This document shows positions 16,094 to 23,256 of a stretch of DNA of 34,345 bases, piece after piece. A program made the position numbers and the translations under genes. Within the stretch, counting starts at the first letter, position 1; each line of letters opens with the position of its first letter. This DNA comes from Candidatus Methanoperedentaceae archaeon. GTDB taxonomy: Archaea; Halobacteriota; Methanosarcinia; Methanosarcinales; Methanoperedenaceae. The notes below the pieces were generated by a model that had not been told where the DNA came from, ran no database searches, and saw nothing but the letters and a program-made list of their open reading frames with translations. Location: assembly GCA_003104905.1 (NCBI GenBank), contig PQAS01000013.1:1-34345 (forward strand), in the 5' to 3' direction.

Positions 16094-16957
16094 ATGAAAA
16101 AAAAATATAAATTTCCTTTAGATTTATTAGTTATGCTCATATGGGCAGTTCTCACTCTTATCTTTGTTAATAATCCTTTTTTGAGTGAGACTTTTATAAC
16201 AGTAGTTTTGGGCATACCTGTGTTCCTATTCATACCGGGGTATGTCCTGCTAGCAGTATTGTTGCCAGGAAAGAATGAGCTCGAAGGAATAGAACGTTTA
16301 GCATTGAGTTTCAGCTTGAGCATATCTTCAGTACCCCTACTTGGTTTATTATTGAATTTTACTTTCAAAACGAGACTTTTAACGATATTACTGACACTTT
16401 GTCTTTTTTCAATAATATTTATTTTCTTTGCCGCAATCAGGCAGGGAAGAATTCCCGAAGATGAAAGATTCTCTTTACCTTTCGATTTGGTTCATAAAAT
16501 TATTATGGAAGAATTCAATGCGTCAAAAGGCAAATCAGAAAAGGTCCTGGCATGGATACTTATTTTGTCGATAGTTATGGCGATTGGACTGATGATTTTT
16601 GTAATAACCACGCCAAAAATAGGTGAAAAATTCACGGAATTTTATATCCTGGGCTCGAATGGGAAAGCTGAAAATTACCCGACACAGTTAAAATATGGTT
16701 CAAATGTTGATGTTCTTGTAGGTGTGATAAATCATGAATATGCCAGGGTGAACTATACAGTAAAAGTGGCACTTGACACACAAATTTTAAGCCAGACCAG
16801 TTTCTACCTGGATAACGGTACCACATGGGAAAATTACATCTCCTTTGTGCCTGACAAAGTAGGCAATGAAATGGAGCTTGAATTCTGGCTTTTCAAAGAT
16901 GATGATTTTGCATCACCTTATCGTGATCTGCACCTGTGGGTGAATGTTAACCAATGA
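16094..16957 (+). CDS. DUF1616-family membrane protein
   Basis: The N-terminal half of this 287-residue protein has about four to five membrane helices with the family's look (VLGIPVFLFIPGYVLLAVLLPG, then a second pair, about residues 10-120), a helix near 155-178, and a C-terminal extracytoplasmic beta-rich domain (about 180-287, with YARVNYTVKVAL and WENYISFVPDKVG). DUF1616 proteins are common in archaea and have no established reaction; the exposed domain suggests a cell-surface or secretion role. The gene overlaps the CPBP protease gene by ATGA and lies beside archaeosortase genes, so involvement in surface-protein maturation is plausible but inferred. Confidence 0.82.
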   Translation: MKKKYKFPLDLLVMLIWAVLTLIFVNNPFLSETFITVVLGIPVFLFIPGYVLLAVLLPGKNELEGIERLALSFSLSISSVPLLGLLLNFTFKTRLLTILLTLCLFSIIFIFFAAIRQGRIPEDERFSLPFDLVHKIIMEEFNASKGKSEKVLAWILILSIVMAIGLMIFVITTPKIGEKFTEFYILGSNGKAENYPTQLKYGSNVDVLVGVINHEYARVNYTVKVALDTQILSQTSFYLDNGTTWENYISFVPDKVGNEMELEFWLFKDDDFASPYRDLHLWVNVNQ

Positions 16958-17706
16958 AAAATGAAATCTATCTTCCGATACTGGGGCTAGCTGTTGGGGA
17001 AATTATGATGTTATCGGGCCATGTGTATATGGGTCTGGTCTTGCACGTAATCAACCTTCAGGCAATCACTCTTGCCCTGATATTTGGCGATCTATCCATA
17101 GAGAAGAAAAACCTGATACAGACTATGTTATTGTTACTCCAGATGCGGATATTGAATCTAGCAATGCCCCAATTCTTTACTACCAAACTGCTCTGGTATC
17201 CTCTTGTGTACGGAGTTATGTTCATATCCATATACTATATAACAAAGCAGCAGAATATCACTTCAAAAGATATCGGTATTGATTTCAATAGATGGTATTT
17301 GTACATACCTCTGGCACTATTGATCGCCGCAGCTATGGCGATGCTTGAGTTTCAAATACTCGATCCGGCTCCTCTAATAACGAATTTAAAAATTCGTAAC
17401 ATTCTCCTGATATCCATTGTGATGTTCATTTTTGTGGCTGCCATAGAAGAACTCATCTTCAGGTCATTATTGCAGACAAGGCTTCAATCTGTGTTTGGTG
17501 CCAATAAAGGACTTTTGCTTGGTGCTGCGCTTTTCGGGATAATGCATTCCGGATATGGCCTTATAAATGAGGTACTATTTGCCACGTTTTTCGGAGCGGT
17601 TCTGGGTTTTATATTCCAGAAAACAAGGAGTTTTCCATTCGTCCTGATAATTCATGGGACCGCAAATGTATTTTTGTTTGGTATACTGCCTATAGTATCA
17701 AAATGA
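16954..17706 (+). CDS. CPBP-family intramembrane metalloprotease (CAAX protease-like)
   Basis: The CPBP/Rce1-like family are membrane-embedded proteases or related enzymes. The 250-residue protein has about eight helices and all family motifs: E165-E166-xxx-R170 (IEELIFRSLL), H198 in FGIMHSGYG, and H234-xxx-N238 (IIHGTANVF). These would bind the catalytic metal. It is translationally coupled to the DUF1616 gene. Its last 17 bases overlap, tail to tail, the small membrane-protein frame at 17690-17923. A role in processing surface proteins near the archaeosortase is a reasonable guess only. Confidence 0.9.
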   Translation: MKNEIYLPILGLAVGEIMMLSGHVYMGLVLHVINLQAITLALIFGDLSIEKKNLIQTMLLLLQMRILNLAMPQFFTTKLLWYPLVYGVMFISIYYITKQQNITSKDIGIDFNRWYLYIPLALLIAAAMAMLEFQILDPAPLITNLKIRNILLISIVMFIFVAAIEELIFRSLLQTRLQSVFGANKGLLLGAALFGIMHSGYGLINEVLFATFFGAVLGFIFQKTRSFPFVLIIHGTANVFLFGILPIVSK

Positions 17707-17923
17707 TCTTTACTATCAGGATAACTGCGATGGTAATAAGAAGAGCGATGGAACAGGTATTAAGTGTACTTGAAGCCCAGCTGTTCCAGTACTTTGAATC
17801 CGATATCAGGAGTGCTATGGAAAGAGAAGCAATTAGCGATAGGGTAGCAATTATCCCGCCTTGATTGATTGTTTCTGCGGAAAATGAAGTTTGTACATTT
17901 GATATGGCAGATATTATACTCGT
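17690..17923 (-). CDS. small two-helix membrane protein with apparent ACG start
   Basis: The minus-strand frame is open from just after a TAG at 17929-17927 to TAG at 17692-17690 and has no ATG, GTG or TTG. Its second codon is ACG (17923-17921), preceded at seven bases by a perfect GGAGGG Shine-Dalgarno (17936-17931). The predicted 77-residue product has a polar N-terminus (SIISAISNVQTSFSAETIN), a helix at about 22-40 (GGIIATLSLIASLSIALLI), a polar linker (SDSKYWNSWASSTLNTC) and a second helix to the C-terminus. This protein-like pattern and the spaced SD argue for a real gene with a non-canonical or mutated (ATG to ACG) start. It follows the EpsI-domain gene by 29 bases and overlaps the CPBP gene end. 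Confidence 0.55.
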   Translation of the reverse strand, partial: TSIISAISNVQTSFSAETINQGGIIATLSLIASLSIALLISDSKYWNSWASSTLNTCSIALLITIAVILIVKIILIL

Positions 17924-17952
17924 GAACTATCCCTCCATATGGGATTATCTAT

Positions 17953-18747
17953 TCAATTCTTTAGTCTGATACCCGCAAAAATGATGCCAATGGGTATAAG
18001 TATTCCCATTGCTATGGCCACTTTGCCTAAATTTCCATAAGTATTCATGATATTTTCTGCTGCTGTAATGTTCTCCTTGCCCACCTGATCATACATAGTT
18101 CTGAATAAATTATCTTCCACAAAACCTGTGATCAAATTATATGTGTCTGTCTCATTTGTGATAACAGGAGAAGTTATACGGATCATGGCAACCGAATCTT
18201 TTGCCCCTAATTTCTTGAACATGAACCAGTAAACCATTATTTGTTTTTGATCTTTTTTACTGTAATCAAGTCTATTAGCGCGCAATTTTGCAAAAAGATT
18301 TGTGGAATCTCCTATTTTGAACTCAGCTGTGCTCTCATTATTTATTTTCCAGCCTGCCCCTTCTACACAAATTCTCTGCTTATGAAAACTTTCTCCAACC
18401 TTGCTATTGATGATGTCCATCCAGACCAGATTCTCATCATTATTTGTATATGTCCTGCTCAGAAGCACATCTGCTTTTAAGAGTTTATAAACTCCATCAG
18501 GATATCTAAAATCAGAACCTTTCCATTCTCCGATCGTTTTTGGAAATGCTGCCACTTCTTCATTATTATTGAAGTCATATGATGTTTTCAGCATCAAGCG
18601 ATTCCCGCTTTCACGCCAGTATTCGGTATCTGCAACGGTATAATCCGAAATATCCTCCTGGGATAGCAATAATATGGAAACATATGAAAGCAGTAATATG
18701 CCTATCATTATTAAAAGATTTTTTTGAACTGCAGCCGTCCGAAACAC
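17953..18747 (-). CDS. EpsI-domain protein associated with exosortase/archaeosortase
   Basis: EpsI-domain proteins are encoded with, or fused to, exosortases; their exact role is unclear. The 264-residue protein has an N-terminal helix (about 10-30), an extracytoplasmic domain with the EpsI hallmarks FPKTIGEWKGSDF (about 69-81), LLSRTYTN, a conserved cysteine in QRICVEGAGWKI, and VYWFMFK, and a C-terminal helix (AIAMGILIPIGIIFAGIRL). The chosen start is GTG 18747 with GGTGG just upstream, which overlaps the archaeosortase end by 37 bases; ATG 18708 (residue 14) is the alternative. Position directly after the archaeosortase supports the assignment. Confidence 0.85.
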   Translation of the reverse strand: MFRTAAVQKNLLIMIGILLLSYVSILLLSQEDISDYTVADTEYWRESGNRLMLKTSYDFNNNEEVAAFPKTIGEWKGSDFRYPDGVYKLLKADVLLSRTYTNNDENLVWMDIINSKVGESFHKQRICVEGAGWKINNESTAEFKIGDSTNLFAKLRANRLDYSKKDQKQIMVYWFMFKKLGAKDSVAMIRITSPVITNETDTYNLITGFVEDNLFRTMYDQVGKENITAAENIMNTYGNLGKVAIAMGILIPIGIIFAGIRLKN

Positions 18748-19526
18748 CTCCCCACCAGGAATAAAGATATCAAGGAAAGGCTGAAAAAAAGAAGACTTGA
18801 GATATCATGGAAATAATTCATTGCAGCCGTCTGTCCATATACAGTTGCAACTGCCAATACTGATGTGATCCTGAGAATATTTCCTGCCATAGCAAGAGGT
18901 ATTGTGAAAGCCAGTATGGTTAACTTCATTGTTCTACTACCTTCCAGAATTAAGGCAAAAAGGGCTCCGATCATTGACAACGATATTATGGAATTTATAC
19001 CGCTGCAGGTAATTCCTACCTCAAATGACCCTTCAGGAATTGTAATGACCAGCCCTTCTAACCTGGCAGGTATTCCGATGAGATTAGCTATATTTGTAGA
19101 AGCAAATGCTGATAAAGTCTGGGCAGGAGATGCTATGATGTCCACAAAAGGAAATGGTATCATAAATAGCAGGAAAAGGAATGGGAATTTGATTTTTTTC
19201 ATGAAATCCCATCCAAACACATATATTATGACACCGGCGAGGGTCAAAATAAAAGATATACCTGACAGGAATCTTATCGTCCATATCCCGCTGATCACCT
19301 GAAGAACTATTCCTGATATAAAAAGCCACAGACCTCCCTGTGATGTTTTCTTTTCAACAGATGCAAGAATATATCTCATATTCCATATCATATATCCTGA
19401 AACGAGAGGTACTATGAATCCATGGGAATAATATTCATTATACATCCACGACTCAATCATCCATCCAATTGTATTATAATAGAAAACTCCTATTATACCT
19501 ATAAATACAATTAAAAGATAATTCAT
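18711..19526 (-). CDS. archaeosortase/exosortase-family transpeptidase
   Basis: These multi-helix membrane enzymes cleave C-terminal sorting signals of surface proteins and attach them to lipid. From ATG 19526 the protein has 271 residues and about eight helices. The catalytic triad is visible: C174 in GITCSGINS, R219 in GNILRITS, and H240 in NYFHDISS. The frame is open up to GTG 19655, 43 codons upstream and inside the GT2 gene. I prefer 19526 because family members begin at the first membrane helix, AAGGTT precedes the ATG, and a TATA box (19566-19573) lies upstream. No PGF-CTERM-like target was recognised in the window; the repeat protein at the right edge ends without one. Confidence 0.88.
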   Translation of the reverse strand: MNYLLIVFIGIIGVFYYNTIGWMIESWMYNEYYSHGFIVPLVSGYMIWNMRYILASVEKKTSQGGLWLFISGIVLQVISGIWTIRFLSGISFILTLAGVIIYVFGWDFMKKIKFPFLFLLFMIPFPFVDIIASPAQTLSAFASTNIANLIGIPARLEGLVITIPEGSFEVGITCSGINSIISLSMIGALFALILEGSRTMKLTILAFTIPLAMAGNILRITSVLAVATVYGQTAAMNYFHDISSLLFFSLSLISLFLVGRCFGRLQFKKIF

Positions 19527-19565
19527 TTCAAGAACCTTTTTTATACCATGTTTAATATGGTTTAT

Positions 19566-19573
19566 TATATAAA
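19566..19573 (-). promoter_or_regulatory. internal TATA box ahead of the archaeosortase gene
   Basis: Minus strand ATTTATATAATA is a strong TATA-like sequence in the short gap between the GT2 stop (19609) and ATG 19526. Predicted initiation near 19543 would leave a leader of about 17 bases containing AAGGTT. It may be a chance match in AT-rich DNA. Confidence 0.35.
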
Positions 19574-19608
19574 TATGTTGGGGGATAATATCTCTAAAAA
19601 TATGTATT

Positions 19609-20514
19609 TTATGGAATTCCTCTGCTTTTTGCATTTTTTGACTTATTGTTTTCACTGATCAACCTTGACACCGAATGCAGTATGATGCCTGTGAAGGCCA
19701 TGAAGACCCCTAATAGTGTCAAAACTATCATGAAAAGCATTGGCCAAAATCTCAAGGTCTCTCCCATAAAAAAATCTTTTAGAATTTCCAATCCAAGCCC
19801 CATGCCAATAATAGTGCACACCATTCCGGGAATTGTCAAATAATACAGCGGCCTGCACAGTTCTATATCTTCAAGCATCCTTACCATGGTCTTAAGAATA
19901 TGGTTCCCATTGTTCTGTGTTGCGCACTCAACACTTGGTTTCACTCCTATCTCTATCTCTTTAACCCTCAATCCGGCATTAGCAGCATCATTTAACATAT
20001 CGTTGCCTGTAGTGTTCCCGTTCGATTTGAATTTGAATGCGGTCAGCGTATGTCTGGCAAATGCCTGAATTCCGCTTTGCGTGTCGGATAATCTTGTATT
20101 AGAATTTAGAACAATATCAAGACTGTATTTCTCTTTGAACTGATAAAAATGTGATTTTTTTCTATTATTCACATGCCAGCTGCCGTTTACAACGTCTGCT
20201 TCTCCTTTGAGTATGGGATTTATGAGGATCGGGATATAATCGGGATTATGCTCACCGTCAAAATCCATAGTTACAATGACTTTCGCTCCATTTCGTCCGA
20301 CATATTCAAAACCGGATTTAAGCGCTGCACCTTTTCCCATTTTCCTGGTATGCCGGATCACTTTTGCTCCGGCAAGTTTTGCCATCTCTCCTGTCCGGTC
20401 AGAGCTTCCATCATCTATTACTATTACATTGTCAACATGTTTCTTTGTCTGAAGTACTATAGTACCGATGTGTACTTCCTTGTTATAAGCCGGTAGAATC
20501 GCTGTTATTGTCAT
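19609..20514 (-). CDS. GT2 glycosyltransferase with C-terminal membrane helices (dolichyl-phosphate sugar synthase-like)
   Basis: The 301-residue protein has the DPM-type GT2 domain: ILPAYNKEVHIG at the start, VIDDGSSDRTGE (D34/D35) and TMDFDGEHNPDYI (D84/D86). Two membrane helices follow, at about residues 222-240 and 252-275. It is likely to transfer a sugar to a polyprenyl phosphate at the membrane. It precedes the archaeosortase gene, and exosortase loci commonly include such glycosyltransferases. The start ATG 20514 has AAGGTT eight bases upstream. Confidence 0.88.
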   Translation of the reverse strand: MTITAILPAYNKEVHIGTIVLQTKKHVDNVIVIDDGSSDRTGEMAKLAGAKVIRHTRKMGKGAALKSGFEYVGRNGAKVIVTMDFDGEHNPDYIPILINPILKGEADVVNGSWHVNNRKKSHFYQFKEKYSLDIVLNSNTRLSDTQSGIQAFARHTLTAFKFKSNGNTTGNDMLNDAANAGLRVKEIEIGVKPSVECATQNNGNHILKTMVRMLEDIELCRPLYYLTIPGMVCTIIGMGLGLEILKDFFMGETLRFWPMLFMIVLTLLGVFMAFTGIILHSVSRLISENNKSKNAKSRGIP

Positions 20515-20968
20515 CTATTGAACCTTCATATGGCAAAAGCTATGCAGAAATATATTTGTCCCAAATTTTAAATTATTATTCTTGAATTTCCTGGTAATAA
20601 TCATTTACTACCACTTCTTTTGTGTTTTTTATCAATTATATACAATACATTGAAGGTATATAAATACGCCTTTAATTATACATTTGAATGTATACTATTA
20701 CCATAATTATGAGCATTTTTTCTATACAATATATTAGATTTTTTGCTTGTGTTTATGCGACCCATAAATCATTCAAATAACATTTAATAATTTAAATATG
20801 TCGACAATTTATTGAGTTTTTTGAGTTAAAAAAGATTCATAATTGTTTTATTTCGTTTTTTAACATCAAAATTGCCTTTGTTTCACATATAACTTAATAA
20901 TAAAGTTTTGATGAGCAATACAGCTAAAAAAATAGATTGTACTGGGAAATAGATTAGAAAAGAAATTC
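20515..20968. promoter_or_regulatory. long AT-rich intergenic region upstream of the GT2-archaeosortase genes
   Basis: No gene is supportable in these 454 bases. For the minus strand a TATA candidate (AAATATATTTCTG, about 20548-20559) lies close to the GT2 start, and a second one (TTTATATA, 20658-20665) would give a 120-base leader. Downstream of the helicase stop the minus strand has T-runs (about 20930-20965) of the kind archaeal RNA polymerase terminates on. A palindrome at 20677-20694 is listed separately. Confidence 0.4.
20677..20694. promoter_or_regulatory. 18-bp perfect palindrome, candidate operator
   Basis: TATACATT-TG-AATGTATA is a perfect inverted repeat. A looser copy (ATACATTGAAGGTATA, 20645-20660) lies about 30 bases away and overlaps the TATA-like sequence at 20658-20665. 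The two could be binding sites for a dimeric regulator of the GT2-archaeosortase transcript. AT-rich DNA makes palindromes more likely by chance. Confidence 0.35.
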
Positions 20969-22159
20969 CTACCGCCATCTGTTCCTATTATGTGGCTGTG
21001 CTTTTCTAATAGGCCTGGTTGGCCTTCTTTCGGGCTTTCTTATTGCAGCTTTCTCAAAAGCAGGCAAACTCTCTTTGGCTATCTCAACATCATTTTCTTT
21101 CAATACTCTGCCAAAATTATCATAGTCGGCTCTTGAAAGGATGTTTATGGCTTTTCCTTGGGCTCCTGCTCTTGCAGTCCTTCCGATCCTGTGGATATAC
21201 TGCTTGCTTTCCCTTGGAATATCATAATTGTAGACGTGGGAAACACCGCGGATATCAAGCCCTCTTGCAGCCACATCCGTGCAAACAAGGACGCAGAATT
21301 TCCCGGTATGGAATCGCTGCATTACATCATTTCGTTTGTACTGGGTCAGACCGCCATGAATAGCAAGAGCATCAATACCTGAAAAGACCAGGTTCTTTGT
21401 AACTTTGTCCGTATTTCTCTTGGTATTGCAAAAAACCATAACAAGATCTGAATTCTCATTCTTTAACAGATGCAATAACAAAGAGAATTTTTGCTCATCT
21501 GCAACATCATAATATGTCTGTATAAGTTTTTTAGGATCAACAAAAGAATCTACAGAAACCTGAAGCGGTTTTTGCATGTAGCGCTTTGAAAGCAGGACAA
21601 CTTCTTTTGTAATGGTTGCCGAAAATAAAAGTGTCTGCCTTTCATCCGGGCATTTTCTAATAATTTTTTCCACATCATCCTTGAATCCCATATCGAACAT
21701 CCGGTCTGCTTCGTCAAGAACGAGTGTTTTTACTTTGCCCAATCTAAGAGTATTTCTTGCGATATGGTCAAGTAACCTGCCTGGTGTTCCTACAACAACG
21801 TCAGCAGTCCTCAATCCCCTGATCTGGGGATTAATACCCACGCCGCCATAGACCGCAATGATTTCCAGGGGTTTGTACTTTGAAAATTTGGTCAAAGCCT
21901 GTGCGACCTGTTCAGCCAGTTCTCTTGTGGGGGTCAGGACCAGCGCCTGGATCCCTCTTCCTTTTTCAGCATTTTTCAGGATACCGGACGCAAATGCAAG
22001 CGTCTTTCCCGATCCTGTTGCAGATCCGGCAATAATATCTTTCCCTGCGATGATCAAAGGAATTGATTTTTCCTGGATTTCACTGGGACTTTCAAACTTC
22101 TCATCCTTTATTGATCTCAAAACAGGCTCACATATGCCCAGAATTTTAAAACTTTCCAT
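20969..22159 (-). CDS. DEAD-box ATP-dependent RNA helicase (RhlE/CsdA-like)
   Basis: The 396-residue protein is a compact DEAD-box helicase that would unwind structured RNA, for instance in ribosome assembly, mRNA turnover or cold adaptation. Motifs in order: Q-motif region ESPSEIQEKSIP, Walker A ATGSGKT (47-53), PTRELAEQ, TPGRLLDH, DEAD at 149-152, SAT at 180-182, CTDVAARGLDI and HRIGRTARAG. The C-terminus is a short basic tail (RRPTRPIRKAQPHNRNRWR) that probably binds RNA. The start MESFKILGI fits the family. A hairpin separates the only Shine-Dalgarno from the start codon. Confidence 0.95.
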   Translation of the reverse strand: MESFKILGICEPVLRSIKDEKFESPSEIQEKSIPLIIAGKDIIAGSATGSGKTLAFASGILKNAEKGRGIQALVLTPTRELAEQVAQALTKFSKYKPLEIIAVYGGVGINPQIRGLRTADVVVGTPGRLLDHIARNTLRLGKVKTLVLDEADRMFDMGFKDDVEKIIRKCPDERQTLLFSATITKEVVLLSKRYMQKPLQVSVDSFVDPKKLIQTYYDVADEQKFSLLLHLLKNENSDLVMVFCNTKRNTDKVTKNLVFSGIDALAIHGGLTQYKRNDVMQRFHTGKFCVLVCTDVAARGLDIRGVSHVYNYDIPRESKQYIHRIGRTARAGAQGKAINILSRADYDNFGRVLKENDVEIAKESLPAFEKAAIRKPERRPTRPIRKAQPHNRNRWR

Positions 22160-22168
22160 AATTTTTAT

Positions 22169-22190
22169 GAAAAAGCGTAATTGCTTTTTC
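22169..22190 (-). promoter_or_regulatory. hairpin in the helicase mRNA leader
   Basis: In the minus-strand transcript GAAAAAGC-AATTAC-GCTTTTTC forms a perfect 8-bp stem with a six-base loop, ending nine bases before ATG 22159. The nearest Shine-Dalgarno-like GAGGTT is at 22201-22196, on the other side of the hairpin. With a TATA box near 22242-22252 the leader would be about 60 bases. Folding would bring the SD close to the start codon, so the structure may tune translation. Confidence 0.5.
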
Positions 22191-22435
22191 TTTCTAACCT
22201 CTTTAATTTATATTTAAAACAATTAAGAGCTACAAACACAACTTTATAAAAGTCAAGATTAATTTTCTGCTTAAGAGTTAACTGCGCTTTTAATGGTGAA
22301 CTCCAATATATAGTTTTGCCTGTAATCCTGGTCGGAACCAAGTTAATTTTATATGGTATCAGAGGTATGTTCTTTATTGCATGAGTGGGAAAGCGACACT
22401 ATTGCATAAAACAGACGTAATTGAGGTGAATTTAA

Positions 22436-22687
22436 ATGAACCGGAATGAAAATCAAGACATGCCGCCCGGACTTGGTTCAAGAGTGGTTGTATCAATAAT
22501 TGTTTTATTCGGATTGTTGATTTTTGCAATAATTTATGTCGCATTTTTCGCTATATCATTCAGTCTTTTTCAGAAGATTGCCGTTATTCTGGTGGCTATA
22601 CTTGCAGCGATCGCAATTCTCGGAGCGATGTGGGCTTCCTGGGGAATTAAGTACGGAAAAGAATGGGGCGAAAAAGGCTGTAAATAG
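22436..22687 (+). CDS. small two-helix membrane protein, unknown function
   Basis: I do not recognise this 83-residue protein. It has a polar N-terminus (MNRNENQDMPPGLG), two strongly hydrophobic helices (about 17-42 and 46-65) and a charged C-terminus (GKEWGEKGCK). The start is well supported: GAGGTG lies seven bases before ATG 22436, and TTTATATGG near 22348-22356 is a plausible TATA box. queH begins three bases after its stop, so the two are cotranscribed. Confidence 0.75.
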   Translation: MNRNENQDMPPGLGSRVVVSIIVLFGLLIFAIIYVAFFAISFSLFQKIAVILVAILAAIAILGAMWASWGIKYGKEWGEKGCK

Positions 22688-22690
22688 ATT

Positions 22691-23230
22691 ATGAAAATTC
22701 TCACCCATGTTTGCTGTGCTCCATGCTTCACATACCCGCACAAAAGAATGCTGGAGGAAGGGCATGATGTAACCGCTTTCTTTTATAATCCCAATATCCA
22801 TCCCTACCAGGAATATAAAAATCGCCTGGTATCTCTGGAAAAATATGTGGAACTAAAAGGAACAAAAGTAATTTACGATAATGATTACAACATAGAAAAC
22901 TACCTGCGCCAGGCACTTGCTGCAGAAGAACGATGCGAATTCTGCTATAAAGAGAGACTTAATAAGACTGCAAAAATTGCAGGACAGCTGGATTTTGATG
23001 CTTTTACGACCACGCTTCTCATTTCTCCATACCAGAAACATGAGGTAATTCTCAAGACAGGGAAAAAAATTGCAGCTGAATCCGGGATAGAGTTCTATTA
23101 TGAGGATTTCAGGGAAGGATACCGGGAATCTCGTGATATATCAAAGACTCTTGAACTTTTTATGCAAAAATATTGCGGATGCATCTTTAGTGAAAAAGAG
23201 CGGTATTTCAGGAAGAAACCGCAGTTTTAA
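22691..23230 (+). CDS. queH: QueH-family epoxyqueuosine reductase (DUF208)
   Basis: QueH reduces epoxyqueuosine to queuosine in tRNA, replacing the cobalamin enzyme QueG, and uses an Fe-S cluster. The 179-residue protein has the family's cysteine layout: C8-C9-x2-C12 (HVCCAPC), C82-x2-C85 (CEFC) and a C-terminal C162-x-C164 (YCGC). It also has FYNPNIHPYQEY and TTTLLISPYQKH, both characteristic of the family. By analogy the CC and CxxC residues ligate the cluster. Archaea usually make archaeosine rather than queuosine, so the actual substrate here is uncertain. Confidence 0.88.
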   Translation: MKILTHVCCAPCFTYPHKRMLEEGHDVTAFFYNPNIHPYQEYKNRLVSLEKYVELKGTKVIYDNDYNIENYLRQALAAEERCEFCYKERLNKTAKIAGQLDFDAFTTTLLISPYQKHEVILKTGKKIAAESGIEFYYEDFREGYRESRDISKTLELFMQKYCGCIFSEKERYFRKKPQF

Positions 23231-23256
23231 TATTTATCAATCCATTACATTGATCC

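Noticed and set aside
17703-17864. Plus-strand 53-codon frame overlapping the CPBP stop by ATGA
   Set aside because: The ATGA overlap is tempting, but the opposite strand codes a much more protein-like two-helix product with a well-spaced Shine-Dalgarno; both are unlikely to be genes.
18865-19302. Plus-strand 145-codon frame
   Set aside because: It lies wholly antisense to the archaeosortase gene with its intact catalytic residues.
19527-19655. 43-codon N-terminal extension of the archaeosortase
   Set aside because: The extension is AT-rich and polar, overlaps the GT2 gene, and the later ATG has a TATA box, an SD-like sequence and the first membrane helix right behind it.
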